Source: Acidobacteriota bacterium
GTDB taxonomy: Bacteria > Acidobacteriota > Blastocatellia > Pyrinomonadales > Pyrinomonadaceae
Direction of reading: 5' to 3'
Assembly (NCBI GenBank): GCA_023436495.1
Contig: JAEZIT010000036.1
Coordinates: forward strand, 1 to 5,701
DNA length: 5,701 bases
How positions within the stretch are numbered: the stretch's first letter is position 1; every line of letters begins with the position of its first letter. A program made the position numbers and the translations under genes. Below, piece after piece: positions 5,484 through 5,701 of the stretch. The notes below the pieces were generated by a model. The model saw nothing but the letters and a program-made list of their open reading frames with translations. It did not search any database and was not told the origin of the DNA.

Positions 5484-5494
5484 CAACGCTCACA
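5479..5494. promoter_or_regulatory. Perfect CRP-type operator TGTGA-N6-TCACA
   Basis: TGTGA (5479-5483), CAACGC, TCACA (5490-5494) matches the CRP core consensus at all ten half-site positions. It overlaps the TGA stop of the preceding gene. Its centre, 5486.5, is 41.5 bp upstream of the start expected from the -10 candidate at 5516-5521, the class II activator position. The upstream regulator, with its RE..TR recognition helix, is a natural candidate to bind it, though another CRP homologue encoded elsewhere could do so. Confidence 0.75.
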
Positions 5495-5515
5495 TTTTGA
5501 AATTCATTATCAGGA

Positions 5516-5521
5516 TAAACT
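5516..5521 (+). promoter_or_regulatory. Candidate -10 element of an activator-dependent promoter
   Basis: TAAACT matches the TATAAT consensus at 4 of 6 positions. There is no good -35 at the right distance; the operator covers that place instead, as expected for class II activated promoters. Transcription would start near 5528, giving a leader of about 52 nt before the ATG at 5580. Confidence 0.4.
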
Positions 5522-5579
5522 CGTAACGGAAAACGACCTTTCGGCCGCAATTTTAATACAAGCGAGAACGGAGACTTAT

Positions 5580-5701
5580 ATGCTTTCAACAAAAAATATC
5601 AAGCTGGGAATGCTTGGTGTATTCTTGATAATTTTTGCATTTTGGATGGTTTCCGGAACGCTTTCCACCGCTGCGGGCATTACAGAGCCCGTCGAGGCGG
5701 G
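5580..5701 (+). CDS. N-terminus of a membrane-anchored or exported protein (partial)
   Basis: Only the first 40 residues are in the window. The ATG is preceded by GGAG (5570-5573) with a 6-nt spacer. The start has a short basic segment (Lys5, Lys8) and one uninterrupted hydrophobic stretch (LGMLGVFLIIFAFWMVSGTL, about 9-28), followed by a small-residue region, STAAG (29-33), and a polar segment, TEPVE. This is either a signal anchor or a signal peptide with cleavage near STAA. The family cannot be told from this much. It follows a perfect CRP-type operator, so it is probably the first gene of a regulated unit; a respiratory or redox role is plausible from context only. Confidence 0.7.
   Translation, partial: MLSTKNIKLGMLGVFLIIFAFWMVSGTLSTAAGITEPVEA

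Noticed and set aside
5016..5579. Frameshift hiding a helix-turn-helix of the effector-domain protein
   Set aside because: Only 96 bp lie between its stop and the next ATG, too short for the roughly 70-residue domain, and the space holds an operator and promoter-like sequence.

Overview
The window carries a run of plus-strand genes: five complete genes plus a sixth small regulator-like gene, and one partial gene at each edge. No RNA genes, CRISPR arrays, insertion sequences or minus-strand genes are supported. The sequence is moderately GC-rich. The Crp/Fnr regulator and the DUF5335 and GCS2-CBS proteins are of types I associate with Acidobacteriota, possibly the Blastocatellia/Pyrinomonadaceae side. 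That assignment is by memory of protein style, not by a search.

Region 1 (about 1-2585) looks like one transcription unit. It holds the 3' end of an unrecognised gene, then, 3 bp later, a 644-residue fusion of a glutamate-cysteine ligase type 2 (GCS2) carboxylate-amine ligase domain to a C-terminal pair of CBS domains, then a 110-residue DUF5335-like protein. A 142-bp gap follows. It contains a perfect small hairpin and repeated copies of a TGCGAA/TTCGC motif.

Region 2 (2728-4124) is a two-gene unit with an ATGA start/stop overlap. The first protein has the lactate/malate dehydrogenase fold but appears to have lost the catalytic and nucleotide-binding residues, so it is a candidate pseudoenzyme. 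The second is a universal stress protein with an intact ATP-binding motif.

Region 3 (4125-5701) is regulatory. A Crp/Fnr-family activator combines four FNR-like cysteines, which could hold an oxygen-sensing iron-sulfur cluster, with a CRP-like recognition helix (RE..TR). It is followed by a stand-alone Crp-type effector domain with no DNA-binding domain, then by the start of a gene for a membrane-anchored or exported protein. Directly after each of the two Crp-fold genes sits a palindrome of the CRP type (GTGA-N6-TCAC). The second is a perfect TGTGA-N6-TCACA placed about 41.5 bp upstream of a plausible transcription start, the geometry of a class II activated promoter.

The simplest reading is a redox- or oxygen-responsive block: stress protein, sensor-regulator, a DNA-binding-deficient paralogue and a regulated membrane protein, arranged as a possible cascade. 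The sequence-level facts (motifs, spacing, palindromes) are direct. The regulatory logic is inference.
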